A DNA stretch of 64,000 nucleotides, taken from contig NZ_AP025506.1 of NCBI RefSeq assembly GCF_024347595.1, forward strand, positions 124,001 to 188,000. The letters run 5' to 3'. Of the stretch, positions 34,179 to 44,193 are shown one piece after another. The notes beneath the pieces were generated by a model. The model did no database searches. It saw only the letters and a program-made list of their open reading frames with translations, and was not told the DNA's origin. The DNA is from Vibrio pomeroyi. GTDB taxonomy: Bacteria; Pseudomonadota; Gammaproteobacteria; Enterobacterales; Vibrionaceae. The translations under genes and the position numbers were made by a program. Each line of letters begins with the position of its first letter. Position 1 is the first letter of the stretch.

Positions 34179-34895
34179 ATGCGTCCAAATGACCGCGCTG
34201 TAGATCAAATTCGTCCAATTAAAATTACTCGTAACTACACAGCTTATGCTGAGGGTTCTGTATTAGTTGAGTTCGGCAACACTAAAGTTCTATGTAATGC
34301 GACGGTAGAAGAAAACGTACCGCGTTGGTTGAAAGGTCAAGGTAAGGGTTGGGTAACCGCTGAATACGGCATGCTGCCACGTGCAACGCACACTCGTAAC
34401 CGTCGTGAAGCGGCGAGCGGTAAGCAAGGCGGTCGTACGATGGAAATCCAACGTCTGATCGCGCGTAGCCTACGTGCAGTTGTTGACCTGAAAGTAATGG
34501 GTGAAATCATGATCACTGTCGATTGTGATGTTATCCAAGCAGACGGCGGTACACGTACTGCTTCTATCTCAGGTGCAAGCGTAGCAATGGCTGATGCTAT
34601 CAACAGCCTACTAGCAAGCGGCAAACTTAAAAAGAACCCAATGAAAGGCCACGTAGCGGCTGTTTCAGTGGGCATTGTTGGTGCACAAGCACTGTGTGAC
34701 CTTGAGTACGTTGAAGACTCAGCGGCAGATACCGACATGAACGTTGTAATGACGGAAGACGGTAAGATGATTGAGATTCAAGGCACCGCGGAAGGCGAAC
34801 CGTTCAGCCACGAAGAGCTGATGCAGCTTTTAGCCCTGGCGAATAAGGGCATTGCCGATATTGTTGAAGCGCAGAAGTCGGCGTTAGCAGAATAG
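34179..34895 (+). CDS. rph: Ribonuclease PH
   Basis: 238 residues. It is a phosphorolytic 3' exonuclease that trims tRNA precursors. Typical opening [20 protein letters not shown], then [18 protein letters not shown], the RSLRAVVDL block and the phosphate-site [15 protein letters not shown]. It has intact length and no frameshift, unlike the truncated rph of E. coli K-12. pyrE follows after an attenuator-like hairpin. Confidence 0.97.
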   Translation: MRPNDRAVDQIRPIKITRNYTAYAEGSVLVEFGNTKVLCNATVEENVPRWLKGQGKGWVTAEYGMLPRATHTRNRREAASGKQGGRTMEIQRLIARSLRAVVDLKVMGEIMITVDCDVIQADGGTRTASISGASVAMADAINSLLASGKLKKNPMKGHVAAVSVGIVGAQALCDLEYVEDSAADTDMNVVMTEDGKMIEIQGTAEGEPFSHEELMQLLALANKGIADIVEAQKSALAE

Positions 34896-34902
34896 TTTTT
34901 AG

Positions 34903-34933
34903 ATAGCTCCTTTCATAAGGGGCTATTTTTTTG
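34903..34933 (+). terminator. rph-pyrE attenuator/terminator hairpin
   Basis: ATAGCTCCTT-TCAT-AAGGGGCTAT (one G-U pair) followed by seven T. It lies in the 106-bp gap before pyrE. In E. coli this position holds the UTP-controlled pyrE attenuator. Confidence 0.8.
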
Positions 34934-35001
34934 TCTGTAAAACTCGAAAGGGTAGTGCAGAGAGTAAGTTAAGTTTTATTGAATAAACGTAGAGGAAGAA
35001 C

Positions 35002-35643
35002 ATGAAAGCATATCAACGTGAATTTATTGAATTTGCACTAGAGAAAGAAGTACTTAAGTTTGGTGAGTTTACTTTAAAGTCTGGCCGTAAGAGCCCTTAC
35101 TTCTTCAATGCTGGATTGTTTAATACAGGTCGTGACCTAGCACGTTTAGGTCGCTTCTACGCAGCGGCATTGGCTGATTCAGGTATTGAGTTCGATGTAC
35201 TATTTGGCCCTGCATACAAAGGTATCCCAATCGCGACGACAACAGCTGTAGCACTGGCAGATCACCACGATGTGGACACGCCTTACTGCTTTAACCGTAA
35301 AGAAGCGAAAGATCACGGTGAAGGTGGCAACCTAGTCGGTAGTGCACTTGAAGGCCGTATCATGCTGGTGGACGATGTGATCACTGCAGGAACTGCAATT
35401 CGTGAGTCGATGGAAATCATCCAAGCTAACGGAGCTGACTTAGCGGGCGTGCTTGTTGCTATCGACCGTCAAGAGAAAGGCAAAGGCGAGCTGTCTGCAA
35501 TTCAAGAAGTTGAACGCGATTTCGGTTGTGCAATCATCTCAATCGTTAGCCTGACTGACCTTGTGACTTTCCTTGAAGAGAAAGGCACAGATGCAGCACA
35601 CCTAGACGCAGTAAAAGCGTACCGCGCTCAATACGGAATCTAA
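35002..35643 (+). CDS. pyrE: Orotate phosphoribosyltransferase
   Basis: 213 residues, the standard length. It converts orotate and PRPP to OMP in pyrimidine synthesis. The PRPP-binding motif is [16 protein letters not shown]. The N-terminal [21 protein letters not shown] and [11 protein letters not shown] blocks are present. Expression probably depends on read-through of the rph-pyrE attenuator. It ends with a strong terminator at 35699-35738. Confidence 0.97.
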   Translation: MKAYQREFIEFALEKEVLKFGEFTLKSGRKSPYFFNAGLFNTGRDLARLGRFYAAALADSGIEFDVLFGPAYKGIPIATTTAVALADHHDVDTPYCFNRKEAKDHGEGGNLVGSALEGRIMLVDDVITAGTAIRESMEIIQANGADLAGVLVAIDRQEKGKGELSAIQEVERDFGCAIISIVSLTDLVTFLEEKGTDAAHLDAVKAYRAQYGI

Positions 35644-35698
35644 TACCTGAAGCGTCGAACCTAACGGTTTAGCGTTCTAAGTTTAGAATCGAAAAATC

Positions 35699-35738
35699 AA
35701 AAAGGCCCGAGAGAGATAACTCTTTCGGGCCTTTTACT
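35699..35738 (+). terminator. pyrE terminator
   Basis: GC-rich stem AAGGCCCGAGAGAG / CTCTTTCGGGCCTT with loop ATAA and TTTT tail. Confidence 0.9.
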
Positions 35739-35795
35739 TTTCTATTGAAGTGAGCTTCTTATCTAAAGATAGGAGTTCTATCTGTAGCGGCTACT

Positions 35796-36782
35796 CTATT
35801 TATAACGAATGCCGCGTTCAGCTTCTGGATCTTCCATTGTCTTGAAGCGCTTGTGTAGCCACATCCATTGCTCAGGAGCACGTAAGATAATCTTCTCTAG
35901 ATAACTGTTCATATAAGCCGCCGCCGCTTTCTCATCTTTTTGCGGATAGTTATCTTCGATCGACTCGTCAGCCATGATTTCATACTTGCCATCGGCATTT
36001 CTAAAACCTGACCCAGGAACAAGTGCACATCGGCTGGTGTACGCAAGAATGCTGGTGCCTGTTGTCGTACACGCATCTTCTACCGCGAAGAAAGGCACAA
36101 ACACTGATTTGTTACGACCGTAGTCATGATCCGGCAGATAGAAAAGGATCTCCCCCTGACGCAGAATTCGAATCATACGCTTCACGTCTTTTCGGTGAAT
36201 CAGACGGTTGCCGTTTTGAGTGCGACCACGGTATTGAATGAACTCATAAGCTGGGTTGTTGTGCGGGCGATAAACCCCTAAACCTGAAATACCAAGCACG
36301 GCCATTGCTCGCGCCGTGATCTCTAGGTTTAAAGCATGCACACAACACAGAAGAACACCTTTACCGTTGGCTTTGTGCGTACGCAGCATTTGTGTGTCTT
36401 TGTCCACTAGGATGCGTTTGAAGCGCCATGTAGGCCAAAACCAAGTAATCCCGGTTTCGATCAGCGCCATACCGGTGTTCTTAAAGTTCTCACTCACCAT
36501 TGCGGCTACTTCGTCTGCCGGCTTATCTGGGAAGGCAAGTTCTAGGTTACGTGTTGCTACTGCCACACGTTTTTTACCATAGCGAGCACCAAGAGAGCCT
36601 AACGAGCGACCTAGCAGTAACAAGATACGGTAAGGTAGAACGTTAACGATAAGCGCCAATAACCCAAAGCCGAACCAAACACCCCAGTATTTAGGGTGGA
36701 GTAGCGCCAGAGTAAAGGGCGGCTTAGTAATAACGTGTTGTGCAGTGCTGCTTGTCGGAGAAGTTTTCGTCGTCATAACCAT
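35796..36782 (-). CDS. lpxL: Lipid A late acyltransferase LpxL
   Basis: 328 residues from the ATG at 36780-36782; a GTG one codon earlier and an ATG two codons later are alternatives. It adds the secondary lauroyl or myristoyl chain to Kdo2-lipid IVA at the inner membrane. It has an N-terminal membrane anchor (LHPKYWGVWFGFGLLALIVN), the catalytic H-x4-E/D (HALNLE), YRPHNNP, LPDHDYG and the end block PEQWMWLHKRFKTMEDPE. The length and motifs resemble LpxL, while the gene at 54262-55218 resembles LpxM. The acyl length preference cannot be read. Confidence 0.9.
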   Translation of the reverse strand: MVMTTKTSPTSSTAQHVITKPPFTLALLHPKYWGVWFGFGLLALIVNVLPYRILLLLGRSLGSLGARYGKKRVAVATRNLELAFPDKPADEVAAMVSENFKNTGMALIETGITWFWPTWRFKRILVDKDTQMLRTHKANGKGVLLCCVHALNLEITARAMAVLGISGLGVYRPHNNPAYEFIQYRGRTQNGNRLIHRKDVKRMIRILRQGEILFYLPDHDYGRNKSVFVPFFAVEDACTTTGTSILAYTSRCALVPGSGFRNADGKYEIMADESIEDNYPQKDEKAAAAYMNSYLEKIILRAPEQWMWLHKRFKTMEDPEAERGIRYK

Positions 36783-36815
36783 CACTTAAGATTTGATTGC
36801 TACTTAATTTGATTG

Positions 36816-37406
36816 CTACTTAATCTGAGCGCTTAGCAGAGCCCAATAAGCATCAAAGTTTTCTGTCGGTTGATATTTGAAGTCTGAGCGAACAAAGCGA
36901 TTCAAGCTGCCTTCAACCTGACCTAGCAGTTGAGCGGCTAAGATTTTCTCATCAACCGGGAATGATTTCCCTTCACGAAGCTTTCTTTCACGAAGGATTT
37001 GGCGAAGTTGCGTCTCAATGCGTTCGAAAAGTTGATTGATGCGGTCGCGTAGGCGTTCATTTTCAAACATTAGAGCATGACCAGACAAAATTCGAGTCAG
37101 GCCTGGGTTACGTTCTGAGAAAACTAAGATCAGTTGTAGCACTAAGCGTATGCGCTCTAGTGTGTCTTTCTCTTCATCCAGAATGCGGTTGATTCGAGAC
37201 ATCAACGCTTCTTCAATGAACTCGATCAGGCCTTCAAACATACGAGCTTTGCTTGGAAAGTGGCGGTATAACGCAGCTTCAGAAACACCTACTTGCTTGG
37301 CCAACTTTACCGTTGTGATACGAGAAGCACCTTCGGTCGATTCCAACATTTGTGCGAGAGCTTGCAGGATTTCTTCACGACGGTTTGATTTTCGAGTACC
37401 AGCCAT
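36816..37406 (-). CDS. slmA: Nucleoid occlusion factor SlmA
   Basis: 196-residue TetR-family DNA-binding protein that blocks FtsZ ring formation over the nucleoid. It has the N-terminal [23 protein letters not shown]...[21 protein letters not shown] and a typical all-helical C-terminal domain. It lies close to coaBC, as in E. coli (slmA-dut-coaBC), but without dut between them here. The lpxL start lies about 34 bp beyond its stop. Confidence 0.95.
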   Translation of the reverse strand: MAGTRKSNRREEILQALAQMLESTEGASRITTVKLAKQVGVSEAALYRHFPSKARMFEGLIEFIEEALMSRINRILDEEKDTLERIRLVLQLILVFSERNPGLTRILSGHALMFENERLRDRINQLFERIETQLRQILRERKLREGKSFPVDEKILAAQLLGQVEGSLNRFVRSDFKYQPTENFDAYWALLSAQIK

Positions 37407-37545
37407 CTATTTACTTCCTTTCCTAAAGATGAGGATTGAGTGAAGAAGGATTATAAACACCATTCAATTCTGTTTCCTAGTTTTGTAAGACCTAGGTCAA
37501 CAGAATCGAGAGGTGTCAGCAGATTGTCAGAGCTAAATCGTGTAT

Positions 37546-38787
37546 TTATTCGACAATAAGTTGTTGGATCTGATCGAGGATCTGGAAACCAAGGGAGTCT
37601 TTGCTATCCAGTGGCAGAGATTTATCGCCGCCTTTCCAATAAAGATGCAGCTCGTTGCTACTGCTATTGAAGCCTTGGCCTTCGACAGACACATCGTTGG
37701 CACAAATCAAATCGAGATTTTTTCGCTCTAGCTTGCCGCGGGCGTATTTCTCAACATCTTGAGTTTCTGCTGCGAAGCCGACAGTAAATGGGCGACCTTC
37801 AGTCATTGAAGCAACAGAGGCTACGATGTCTGGGTTCTTCACCATGTGAATAGACATGTCATCTTTGCCATCGACCTTTTTGAGCTTTTGGTCTGCGATG
37901 GTCTCAGGGCGATAATCGGCAACCGCCGCGCAGCTGATGAAAATATCGTGTTGAGCAGCGTGAGCTGTAACGGTATCAAACATCTGTTGTGCGCTATCTA
38001 CATCAACACGAGTTACTTTGTTTGGTGTCGCAAGTGATACAGGACCACTGACTAGAGTCACCGTTGCACCTTGCTTCGCGGCTGCTTCAGCTAATGCATA
38101 GCCCATTTTTCCTGAGCTGTGATTAGTAATGTAACGTACAGGGTCGATCGCTTCACGAGTCGGGCCTGCAGTAATAAGCACAGAACGGCCAGCAAGTGGC
38201 TTAGGTTGGAAGAAGTCTTCACAGCGATGCACGAGCTGCATTGGCTCTAACATGCGTCCCATACCAACATCACCACATGCTTGTTCGCCTGCTGCTGGGC
38301 CCCAGATTTCACAACCACGGCGTTTTAGAGTTGCGATGTTCTCTTGAGTGGCAGGGTGGCTGTACATTTGCTGGTTCATTGCTGGAGATACCGCAACTGG
38401 CGCATCGGTTGCTAAAATCAGAGTCGTCAGTAGGTCGTTGCCCATGCCAGCAGTCATGCGTGCAATAAGGTCAGCGGTTGCAGGGGCTAATAATACTAAG
38501 TCAGCCCACTTTGCGAGCTCGATGTGTCCCATCGAAGCTTCTGCAGCAGGATCAAGCAAACTATCAGACACAGGCCTTCCCGAGACTGCCTGCATGGTAA
38601 GGGGAGTGATGAACTCCTTGGCAGCATTGGTCATAACGACTTGTACCTGCGCGCCACGTTCAATTAGGCGACGAGTCAGCTCGGCACATTTATAAGCAGC
38701 GATACCACCACTAATACCAAGAAGAATTTTTTTCCCTGCTAGGCCTTGTTGGTCAGCGTTACTCAGTGGATTAACCTGTGTTTGCAT
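37546..38787 (-). CDS. coaBC: Bifunctional CoaBC (phosphopantothenoylcysteine synthetase/decarboxylase)
   Basis: 413 residues. It joins cysteine to 4'-phosphopantothenate and decarboxylates the product, in CoA synthesis. The N-terminal flavin-decarboxylase domain ([22 protein letters not shown] motif SPAMNQQMY, catalytic Cys in GEQACGDVG) and C-terminal synthetase domain ([36 protein letters not shown]) are complete. AGGAACAG supports the ATG at 38787. CoA synthesis also has coaD at 44194 in this window. Confidence 0.95.
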   Translation of the reverse strand: MQTQVNPLSNADQQGLAGKKILLGISGGIAAYKCAELTRRLIERGAQVQVVMTNAAKEFITPLTMQAVSGRPVSDSLLDPAAEASMGHIELAKWADLVLLAPATADLIARMTAGMGNDLLTTLILATDAPVAVSPAMNQQMYSHPATQENIATLKRRGCEIWGPAAGEQACGDVGMGRMLEPMQLVHRCEDFFQPKPLAGRSVLITAGPTREAIDPVRYITNHSSGKMGYALAEAAAKQGATVTLVSGPVSLATPNKVTRVDVDSAQQMFDTVTAHAAQHDIFISCAAVADYRPETIADQKLKKVDGKDDMSIHMVKNPDIVASVASMTEGRPFTVGFAAETQDVEKYARGKLERKNLDLICANDVSVEGQGFNSSSNELHLYWKGGDKSLPLDSKDSLGFQILDQIQQLIVE

Positions 38788-39011
38788 GATTCTGTTCCTT
38801 AATTTTTCTGCGACTTACGATATCAGAACAAAGGATGAGTGCCTAGAAGCAGAACTCGAACAGAGTTGACGCTCATCAAGTTGGTGTTATCAAACTTATC
38901 AATTACACGATTTTGTTAGGGAATCGCTACCTTTTATCTTTATCAAAGGATCTCAGAGTGCAAGCTCATTAAGCTGATGGATCGTGTTCATGACCAATGA
39001 TTAGCTTTTAT

Positions 39012-39686
39012 ATGCCGATAAATAAAATGCCCGCCGAATCGATGCCAAGAGAAAAGTTATTGAATCGAGGACCAGATTCGTTAAGTGATGCTGAGCTCTT
39101 AGCTATATTTCTTAGAACGGGTACACAAGGAATGAACGTTTTGGAGTTGGCTGACAAGTTGATCAAGGATTTTGGCTCGCTTCGCCATCTTTTTTCAGCA
39201 ACAGAGGCTGAGTTCTGCGCTCATAAAGGGATGGGTCAGGCTAAATACGTTCAATTGCAGGCGGTGTTAGAGATGACGCAGCGCTATCTCGCGGAGACTT
39301 TATCTCGAGGTGACGCCTTAACCAGTCCAAGTCATACCAAGCTTTATCTCTCGAGCATGTTGCGCGATCGCCAGCGAGAAGCCTTCTATATATTGTTTCT
39401 CGATAACCAGAATAGAGTAATAAAAGACGAGGTAATGTTTGAAGGAACCATCGATGCTGCGTCGGTTTACCCGCGGGAAGTGGTAAAACGCGCTCTTCAT
39501 CATAATGCTGCGGCATTAATTTTAGCGCATAACCATCCTTCGGGTGTCGCAGAGCCAAGTCAAGCAGATAGGCGAATCACCCGCCGTTTAACTGATGCAT
39601 TAGCGCTGGTGGACATCCGAATTCTCGATCATTTTGTCGTTGGAGATGGCGAAGTTGTCTCTTTTGCAGAGCGTGGATGGATTTGA
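39012..39686 (+). CDS. radC: RadC family JAB-domain protein (UPF0758)
   Basis: 224 residues from the ATG at 39012. An ATG at 38997 gives 229 and cannot be excluded, but 224 is the usual Vibrio length. It has N-terminal helix-hairpin-helix-like region ([27 protein letters not shown]) and a C-terminal MPN/JAMM metal site (HNHPSG...S..D, with D-H preceding). A DNA repair role was once assigned, but the molecular activity is unproven. It is divergent from coaBC, and rpmB-rpmG follow on the same strand after their own promoter. Confidence 0.93.
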   Translation: MPINKMPAESMPREKLLNRGPDSLSDAELLAIFLRTGTQGMNVLELADKLIKDFGSLRHLFSATEAEFCAHKGMGQAKYVQLQAVLEMTQRYLAETLSRGDALTSPSHTKLYLSSMLRDRQREAFYILFLDNQNRVIKDEVMFEGTIDAASVYPREVVKRALHHNAAALILAHNHPSGVAEPSQADRRITRRLTDALALVDIRILDHFVVGDGEVVSFAERGWI

Positions 39687-39828
39687 ATCACATTTTAGGT
39701 TGTTAGTTACGTTAAATCTGCTATTATTCCGCCCACATTTTTAGACCTAAAATCAGCTCTGATTACTCAAGCAAGCTGCGCTGCACAAAAAAAGATCACG
39801 AAATCCGTAAAAAGGATCTGTTCGGGTC

Positions 39829-39857
39829 TTGAGCAATGCGTGTCAAGTTAGTATAAT
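39829..39857 (+). promoter_or_regulatory. Sigma-70 promoter of rpmB-rpmG
   Basis: TTGAGC at 39829-39834, 17-bp spacer, TATAAT at 39852-39857. It lies about 120 bp upstream of rpmB, in the 291-bp gap behind radC that otherwise contains an untranslated leader. Confidence 0.85.
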
Positions 39858-39977
39858 GCGCGACCTTTGATAGCCTTGTATGGATTTTCCATAACGGTTT
39901 TTACCTTCTATTTTAATTGATAGAGAGGTTCGGCCACCAAGGTTGATATCGAGCTGAAACGATTGGAGAAGACATTC

Positions 39978-40214
39978 ATGTCCCGAGTATGCCAAGTAAC
40001 TGGTAAGCGTCCAGTAACGGGTAACAACCGTTCACACGCACGCAATGCTACTAAGCGCCGTTTTCTGCCGAACCTACAAACTCATCGTTTCTGGGTAGAG
40101 AGCGAAAAACGTTTTGTTAAACTACGTCTAACTGCTAAAGGCATGCGTATCATTGATAAGAAAGGCATCGATGCTGTTCTTGTTGATATCCGTGCACGTG
40201 GCGAAAACGTTTAA
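39978..40214 (+). CDS. rpmB: 50S ribosomal protein L28
   Basis: 78 residues from the ATG at 39978 ([28 protein letters not shown]), with GGAGAAG ahead of it. It is a large-subunit protein. A longer frame of 83 residues starts 15 bp upstream but is not the family start. It is followed by rpmG after 13 bp, the conserved rpmBG pair. Confidence 0.97.
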   Translation: MSRVCQVTGKRPVTGNNRSHARNATKRRFLPNLQTHRFWVESEKRFVKLRLTAKGMRIIDKKGIDAVLVDIRARGENV

Positions 40215-40227
40215 GAGGAATTAAGCA

Positions 40228-40395
40228 ATGGCTAAAGGCATTCGTGAGAAAATTCGTCTAGTATCTTCTGCAGGTACTGGTCACTTCTACACAACTGATA
40301 AGAACAAGCGTAACATGCCAGGCAAATTTGAGATCAAAAAGTTTGATCCAGTAGTTCGCCAACACGTTATGTACAAAGAAGCGAAAATCAAGTAA
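40228..40395 (+). CDS. rpmG: 50S ribosomal protein L33
   Basis: 55 residues ([16 protein letters not shown]...[23 protein letters not shown]) in the zinc-free form, since the cysteine pairs of the C+ form are absent. RBS AAGAGGAA precedes it. It is too short to be picked up by a 60-residue cutoff. It is co-transcribed with rpmB and followed by a terminator. Confidence 0.96.
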   Translation: MAKGIREKIRLVSSAGTGHFYTTDKNKRNMPGKFEIKKFDPVVRQHVMYKEAKIK

Positions 40396-40436
40396 TTGAT
40401 GCTTTTTTTGCTCTTCTTCAGTAGAAGAAAGAATTG

Positions 40437-40467
40437 AAAAACCCAGCTTAATCGCTGGGTTTTTTTA
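40437..40467 (+). terminator. rpmBG terminator
   Basis: Stem ACCCAGC / GCTGGGT, loop of six bases, then TTTTTTT. Confidence 0.92.
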
Positions 40468-40599
40468 TATCTAAATTTTGAGTAACTCAATTACTCTTAC
40501 TTGATATAGCGCCTAATCGATAGAAAACTGCGTAGCATGGAAAGTATTGCCATTTTCGCGATATACTGATTACTCAATAGGTTAGATGAGCAGAATCAG

Positions 40600-41136
40600 A
40601 TGAGATATCGTGGACGTAGGTGGAACAACATACTCATGTTGAGCGTGATTGCTTTTATTGGCGTGTTAAACCTTCCAACATTGATCAAAGCTTATCTCAT
40701 TGAACCTGAGCCCGAATCTGAACTTCAGGTAAGCAGCCCTTACCCCTATCTATTAAATCCTGAATCAGAACTTCAAGCGTTGCACTTTGCGAAGTGGTCA
40801 ATCGTACAAGAAGATGGTCAGTGGGTTTATCAAATGAAAGATCCGGCACCAGAACAAGCTACGAGTGCACAAGAGCTGTCACAACGTTGGCAACAGCTTA
40901 TAGGTACCGCGGTCGACTCACAAACCTATACTGATCTTTCTCCTCAGCTCAATACACCACACACCGTTGAAGTCTGGTATCACGATCAGGAAGAACCCCA
41001 GCGTATTACCTATTATCAACTGCCTGATTTTTGGTTATTAAAAAACTGGAATGATCAGTGGTTGGCGGTGTCTATTGAAGAGAGTTACTTGTTTCCAAGT
41101 CTTAGCTCAGACAATTCCTCAAAATCGGACGACTAA
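40600..41136 (+). CDS. Conserved hypothetical membrane-anchored protein
   Basis: 178 residues, no family recognised. One N-terminal membrane segment (ILMLSVIAFIGVLNLPTLIKAYL, residues ~11-33) is followed by a soluble domain with several tryptophans (KWSIVQEDGQWVYQM, VEVWYHDQEEPQRITYYQL). This orientation suggests a periplasmic domain. It ends 3 bp before mutM, so the two genes are likely one transcript. The soluble part may be a small sensor or binding domain; this is a guess. Confidence 0.8.
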   Translation: MRYRGRRWNNILMLSVIAFIGVLNLPTLIKAYLIEPEPESELQVSSPYPYLLNPESELQALHFAKWSIVQEDGQWVYQMKDPAPEQATSAQELSQRWQQLIGTAVDSQTYTDLSPQLNTPHTVEVWYHDQEEPQRITYYQLPDFWLLKNWNDQWLAVSIEESYLFPSLSSDNSSKSDD

Positions 41137-41139
41137 ACT

Positions 41140-41949
41140 ATGCCTGAATTACCCGAAGTCGAAGTGAGCCGCATGGGGATCTCGCCTCATTTAGTCGGCG
41201 AGACCATCAAGACCCTTACCTTTCGTACGCCTAAATTACGTTGGGATATCCCGCAAGAGCTTAAGCTGTTAGAAGGGCAGGTGATTCGTTCCATTTCGCG
41301 TCGTGCAAAGTACTTGTTGATTGAAACTGATACCGGTACAGCCATAGTACACCTTGGTATGTCTGGCTCACTGCGTGTATTAGATGCGGATTTTCCAGCG
41401 GCAAAGCACGATCACGTGGATCTAAAGCTGACTAATGGTAAGGTGCTGCGTTATAACGACCCTCGTCGCTTTGGAGCGTGGTTATGGTCGGCGCCTGATG
41501 AAGTCCACTCTGTGTTGCTTGGCTCTGGCCCTGAGCCGCTAACGGACGACTTTAACGCTGAATACATAGCCGAGAAGGCTGGAAAGCGAAAAGTTGCCGT
41601 CAAGCAGTTCATCATGGATAACAAAGTAGTGGTGGGCGTGGGAAACATCTACGCCAATGAAGCGCTGTTTTCTTCACGAATCCATCCTTTGCGCCCCGCA
41701 AGCAAAGTGACAAAAGAAGAGTGGGTTTTGTTAACCCAAGAGATCAAGCAAGTCCTTGCGACCGCTATCAAGCAAGGTGGCACTACCCTAAAAGATTTTG
41801 CCCAAGCAGATGGCAAGCCCGGCTACTTCGCGCAAGAGCTGCAAGTGTATGGAAAAGCGGGTGAAAAGTGCCCTAATTGTGGTGAGAAGCTTGAAGAGCA
41901 AAAGATAGGGCAAAGGAATACGTTTTTTTGCCCACAATGTCAGGTCTAG
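41140..41949 (+). CDS. mutM: Formamidopyrimidine-DNA glycosylase (Fpg/MutM)
   Basis: 269 residues. It removes 8-oxoguanine and formamidopyrimidines from DNA. The catalytic N-terminal proline (MPELPEVE), the void-filling and H2TH region ([12 protein letters not shown]), and the C-terminal zinc finger (CPNC...CPQC) are intact. It starts 3 bp after the previous gene. Confidence 0.97.
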   Translation: MPELPEVEVSRMGISPHLVGETIKTLTFRTPKLRWDIPQELKLLEGQVIRSISRRAKYLLIETDTGTAIVHLGMSGSLRVLDADFPAAKHDHVDLKLTNGKVLRYNDPRRFGAWLWSAPDEVHSVLLGSGPEPLTDDFNAEYIAEKAGKRKVAVKQFIMDNKVVVGVGNIYANEALFSSRIHPLRPASKVTKEEWVLLTQEIKQVLATAIKQGGTTLKDFAQADGKPGYFAQELQVYGKAGEKCPNCGEKLEEQKIGQRNTFFCPQCQV

Positions 41950-42040
41950 AAAAACTGAACCTATGTTCACTTTTTTGAGCTAGTAGATATACGGTCTAGT
42001 AGCTACAATTGCAATAATTATACGAATTGAGAATAGTAGA

Positions 42041-43045
42041 ATGAAATATTTAGTAACTGGCGTTGCTGGTTTTATTGGCTCTGCAGTGTCAGAGCGACTA
42101 TGTGCGGCAGGGCATGAGGTTATTGGTATCGATAACCTAAATGACTACTACGAAGTCTCTCTGAAACATGCTCGCCTTAAACGTATCGAACATGAAAACC
42201 TTACCTTTATCGAGCTTGATCTTGCGGATAGAGAAGGCATCGCTGAGCTTTTCGCACAGCAAAAGTTTGACCGCGTGATTCACTTAGCGGCGCAAGCTGG
42301 CGTTCGTTACTCAATTGATAACCCGATGGCATACGCTGATAGTAACCTTGTTGGTCATTTGGCTATTCTAGAAGGTTGTCGTCATAACAAGGTTGAACAC
42401 CTAGTTTATGCATCATCGAGCTCTGTCTATGGCTTGAACCAGAAAATGCCATTCCACACAGCAGACAGCGTTGACCATCCAATTTCATTGTACGCTGCGA
42501 CTAAGAAGTCGAATGAGTTGATGGCGCATACCTATTCTCATCTATACGATGTACCGACAACAGGTCTACGCTTCTTTACGGTTTATGGCCCTTGGAGTCG
42601 CCCTGATATGGCGATGTTTAAGTTTGCGAACTTAATCGTGGCAGGCAAGGAGATCGACATTTACAACAACGGCGACATGATGCGAGACTTCACTTATATC
42701 GATGATATTGTTGAAGGCATTGTTCGTGTACAAGACCGCATTCCAGCTAAACAGCCAGATTGGACTGTGGAGCAAGGCTCACCGGCAACCAGTTCTGCTC
42801 CGTATCGCGTGTTTAACATAGGTCATGGCAGCCCGGTTAAATTGATGGATTACGTTGAAGCATTAGAAACAGCTTTAGGTATTGAAGCGAAGAAGAACTT
42901 CATGCCAATACAACCAGGTGATGTGTACGCAACTTATGCCGATACGGAAGATCTTTTTGAAGCTGTTGGCTACAAGCCTCAAGTTAAAATCCAAGAAGGC
43001 GCCAAAGCATTCGCGGATTGGTATAAAGCTTATTACTCACTTTAA
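42041..43045 (+). CDS. UDP-glucuronate 4-epimerase-like NAD-dependent epimerase
   Basis: 334 residues. It is a short-chain dehydrogenase-type sugar epimerase that probably interconverts UDP-glucuronate and UDP-galacturonate. Rossmann motif GVAGFIG, catalytic Y-x3-K in SLYAATKK, SSSSVYG, and the C-terminal YKPQVKIQEGAKAFADWY typical of the GalE-like CapI/LspL group. The UDP-glucose dehydrogenase that would supply its substrate is at 56437. It lies alone, with its own terminator, at the border of the LPS region. Confidence 0.88.
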   Translation: MKYLVTGVAGFIGSAVSERLCAAGHEVIGIDNLNDYYEVSLKHARLKRIEHENLTFIELDLADREGIAELFAQQKFDRVIHLAAQAGVRYSIDNPMAYADSNLVGHLAILEGCRHNKVEHLVYASSSSVYGLNQKMPFHTADSVDHPISLYAATKKSNELMAHTYSHLYDVPTTGLRFFTVYGPWSRPDMAMFKFANLIVAGKEIDIYNNGDMMRDFTYIDDIVEGIVRVQDRIPAKQPDWTVEQGSPATSSAPYRVFNIGHGSPVKLMDYVEALETALGIEAKKNFMPIQPGDVYATYADTEDLFEAVGYKPQVKIQEGAKAFADWYKAYYSL

Positions 43046-43067
43046 CAGTCAACGCCTCAATTAAAAG

Positions 43068-43098
43068 TAGCGCTCAATGAGCGCTATTTTTGTTTTTG
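43068..43098 (+). terminator. Terminator of the epimerase gene
   Basis: TAGCGCTCA-AT-GAGCGCTA type stem followed by TTTTTG. A near copy occurs at 44143-44175 on the other side of the GT25 gene. Confidence 0.82.
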
Positions 43099-43123
43099 AA
43101 TACAGGATTATTTCGTTTTTATT

Positions 43124-43876
43124 CTATAACTTTGGACTGTACTCTTTATTCAAGGTAAACAAGTGATTGATGTTTGTAACTAGATTGAGCACCATGCTTT
43201 TCAACTTATTCATTAGTTTCATTGAAGCAACAAAGTAATTCTTTTCTCCTTGATGCTTACGGTTACCAATGATCGACGGCTTACTATTTCGTTGCATTCC
43301 AGCTTGATTGACCCCAAACATCGGTTGATTATGAATCCAAGTGTTTCTCAAGAACACATCAACAGGGTGCCTAAAGGTTTGACTATGTTTAATGAATGCT
43401 TTTGCGGCATTTGGAGATAGCGCATAACCAGCAGTCCCTTGAGGTACTTTTAAGTACTTTACTAAGTTTTGGTTTTCGTATTTACAGACGGGATAATTTA
43501 ATCTGTTCTTACTGTTTTGCAATCGAATATAACCACATTGCTCAATATGCTGCTTTGCAATAGCCAAAGTATTTCGAAAAGTGTCTGTTTCAATATCAAC
43601 ATGATCTTCGAATACTAGTATGGGCTCATTGAGTTCTACACATTTTTGCCAAACAAGATAATGACTTGCATAGCACCCGACTTCACCGGGAGCATACGCC
43701 CTACCCATGTTATATAAAAATTTTTTTTCGTGAATTTTAGTTAGTAAACTATGTTCATCAATGCGCGCATCTACTCCTATAAAAAACTCAAAATCAACCT
43801 GAACGCTTTTGAGAGCGTTAGTTGTTGATATTTGTCGGCTACAATTGCCGTTTAAAGTAATGCAGTAGGCTTTCAT
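43124..43876 (-). CDS. Glycosyltransferase family 25 protein (LOS/LPS-type)
   Basis: 250 residues. GT25 enzymes add galactose or related sugars in lipooligosaccharide synthesis. The family segment GEVGCYASHYLVWQKC with the acidic block VFEDHVDIE is clear. The C-terminal part is basic and hydrophobic. Composition is AT-rich compared with its neighbours. The gene is flanked by two very similar hairpins, which suggests that it arrived as a separate insertion. Its sugar donor cannot be read. Confidence 0.82.
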   Translation of the reverse strand: MKAYCITLNGNCSRQISTTNALKSVQVDFEFFIGVDARIDEHSLLTKIHEKKFLYNMGRAYAPGEVGCYASHYLVWQKCVELNEPILVFEDHVDIETDTFRNTLAIAKQHIEQCGYIRLQNSKNRLNYPVCKYENQNLVKYLKVPQGTAGYALSPNAAKAFIKHSQTFRHPVDVFLRNTWIHNQPMFGVNQAGMQRNSKPSIIGNRKHQGEKNYFVASMKLMNKLKSMVLNLVTNINHLFTLNKEYSPKL

Positions 43877-44193
43877 AAACTGTATGTATTTATATATAAG
43901 AGCGATATGTTATCACCCACTTAGATTTTTTGTAATGGTTGTTCTCTTTTCTAAGAGATTCTAGCTGTAGAAAGAGCAATTCACTCTAACGCTAGATAAA
44001 AATGGATTCATTTCAATGAAGGACTACCACGAAGTAGCTTTGATACACGACCTTTTCAACGCCTTGATCTTGAATACGGAACCTTTGTTGAGACCATAAC
44101 TCTGTCCTGAGAAGTTTTTAAGGTTGGTATTATATCTACTACAATATAGCGCTCACTGAGCGCTATATTTGTTTTTTGTGTAGGTAAAGAGTA
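43877..44193. other. AT-rich gap with hairpin copy
   Basis: 317 bp without a gene. A hairpin AATATAGCGCTCA / TGAGCGCTATATT at 44143-44169 followed by TTTGTTTTTTG is a plus-strand terminator by its T-tract, although both neighbouring genes are on the minus strand. It matches the terminator after the epimerase gene. Nothing else is recognised. Confidence 0.6.

Noticed and set aside
35796..36782. lpxL and the gene at 54262 as duplicates of one gene
   Set aside because: They match LpxL and LpxM motif patterns respectively and are too different for a recent duplication.
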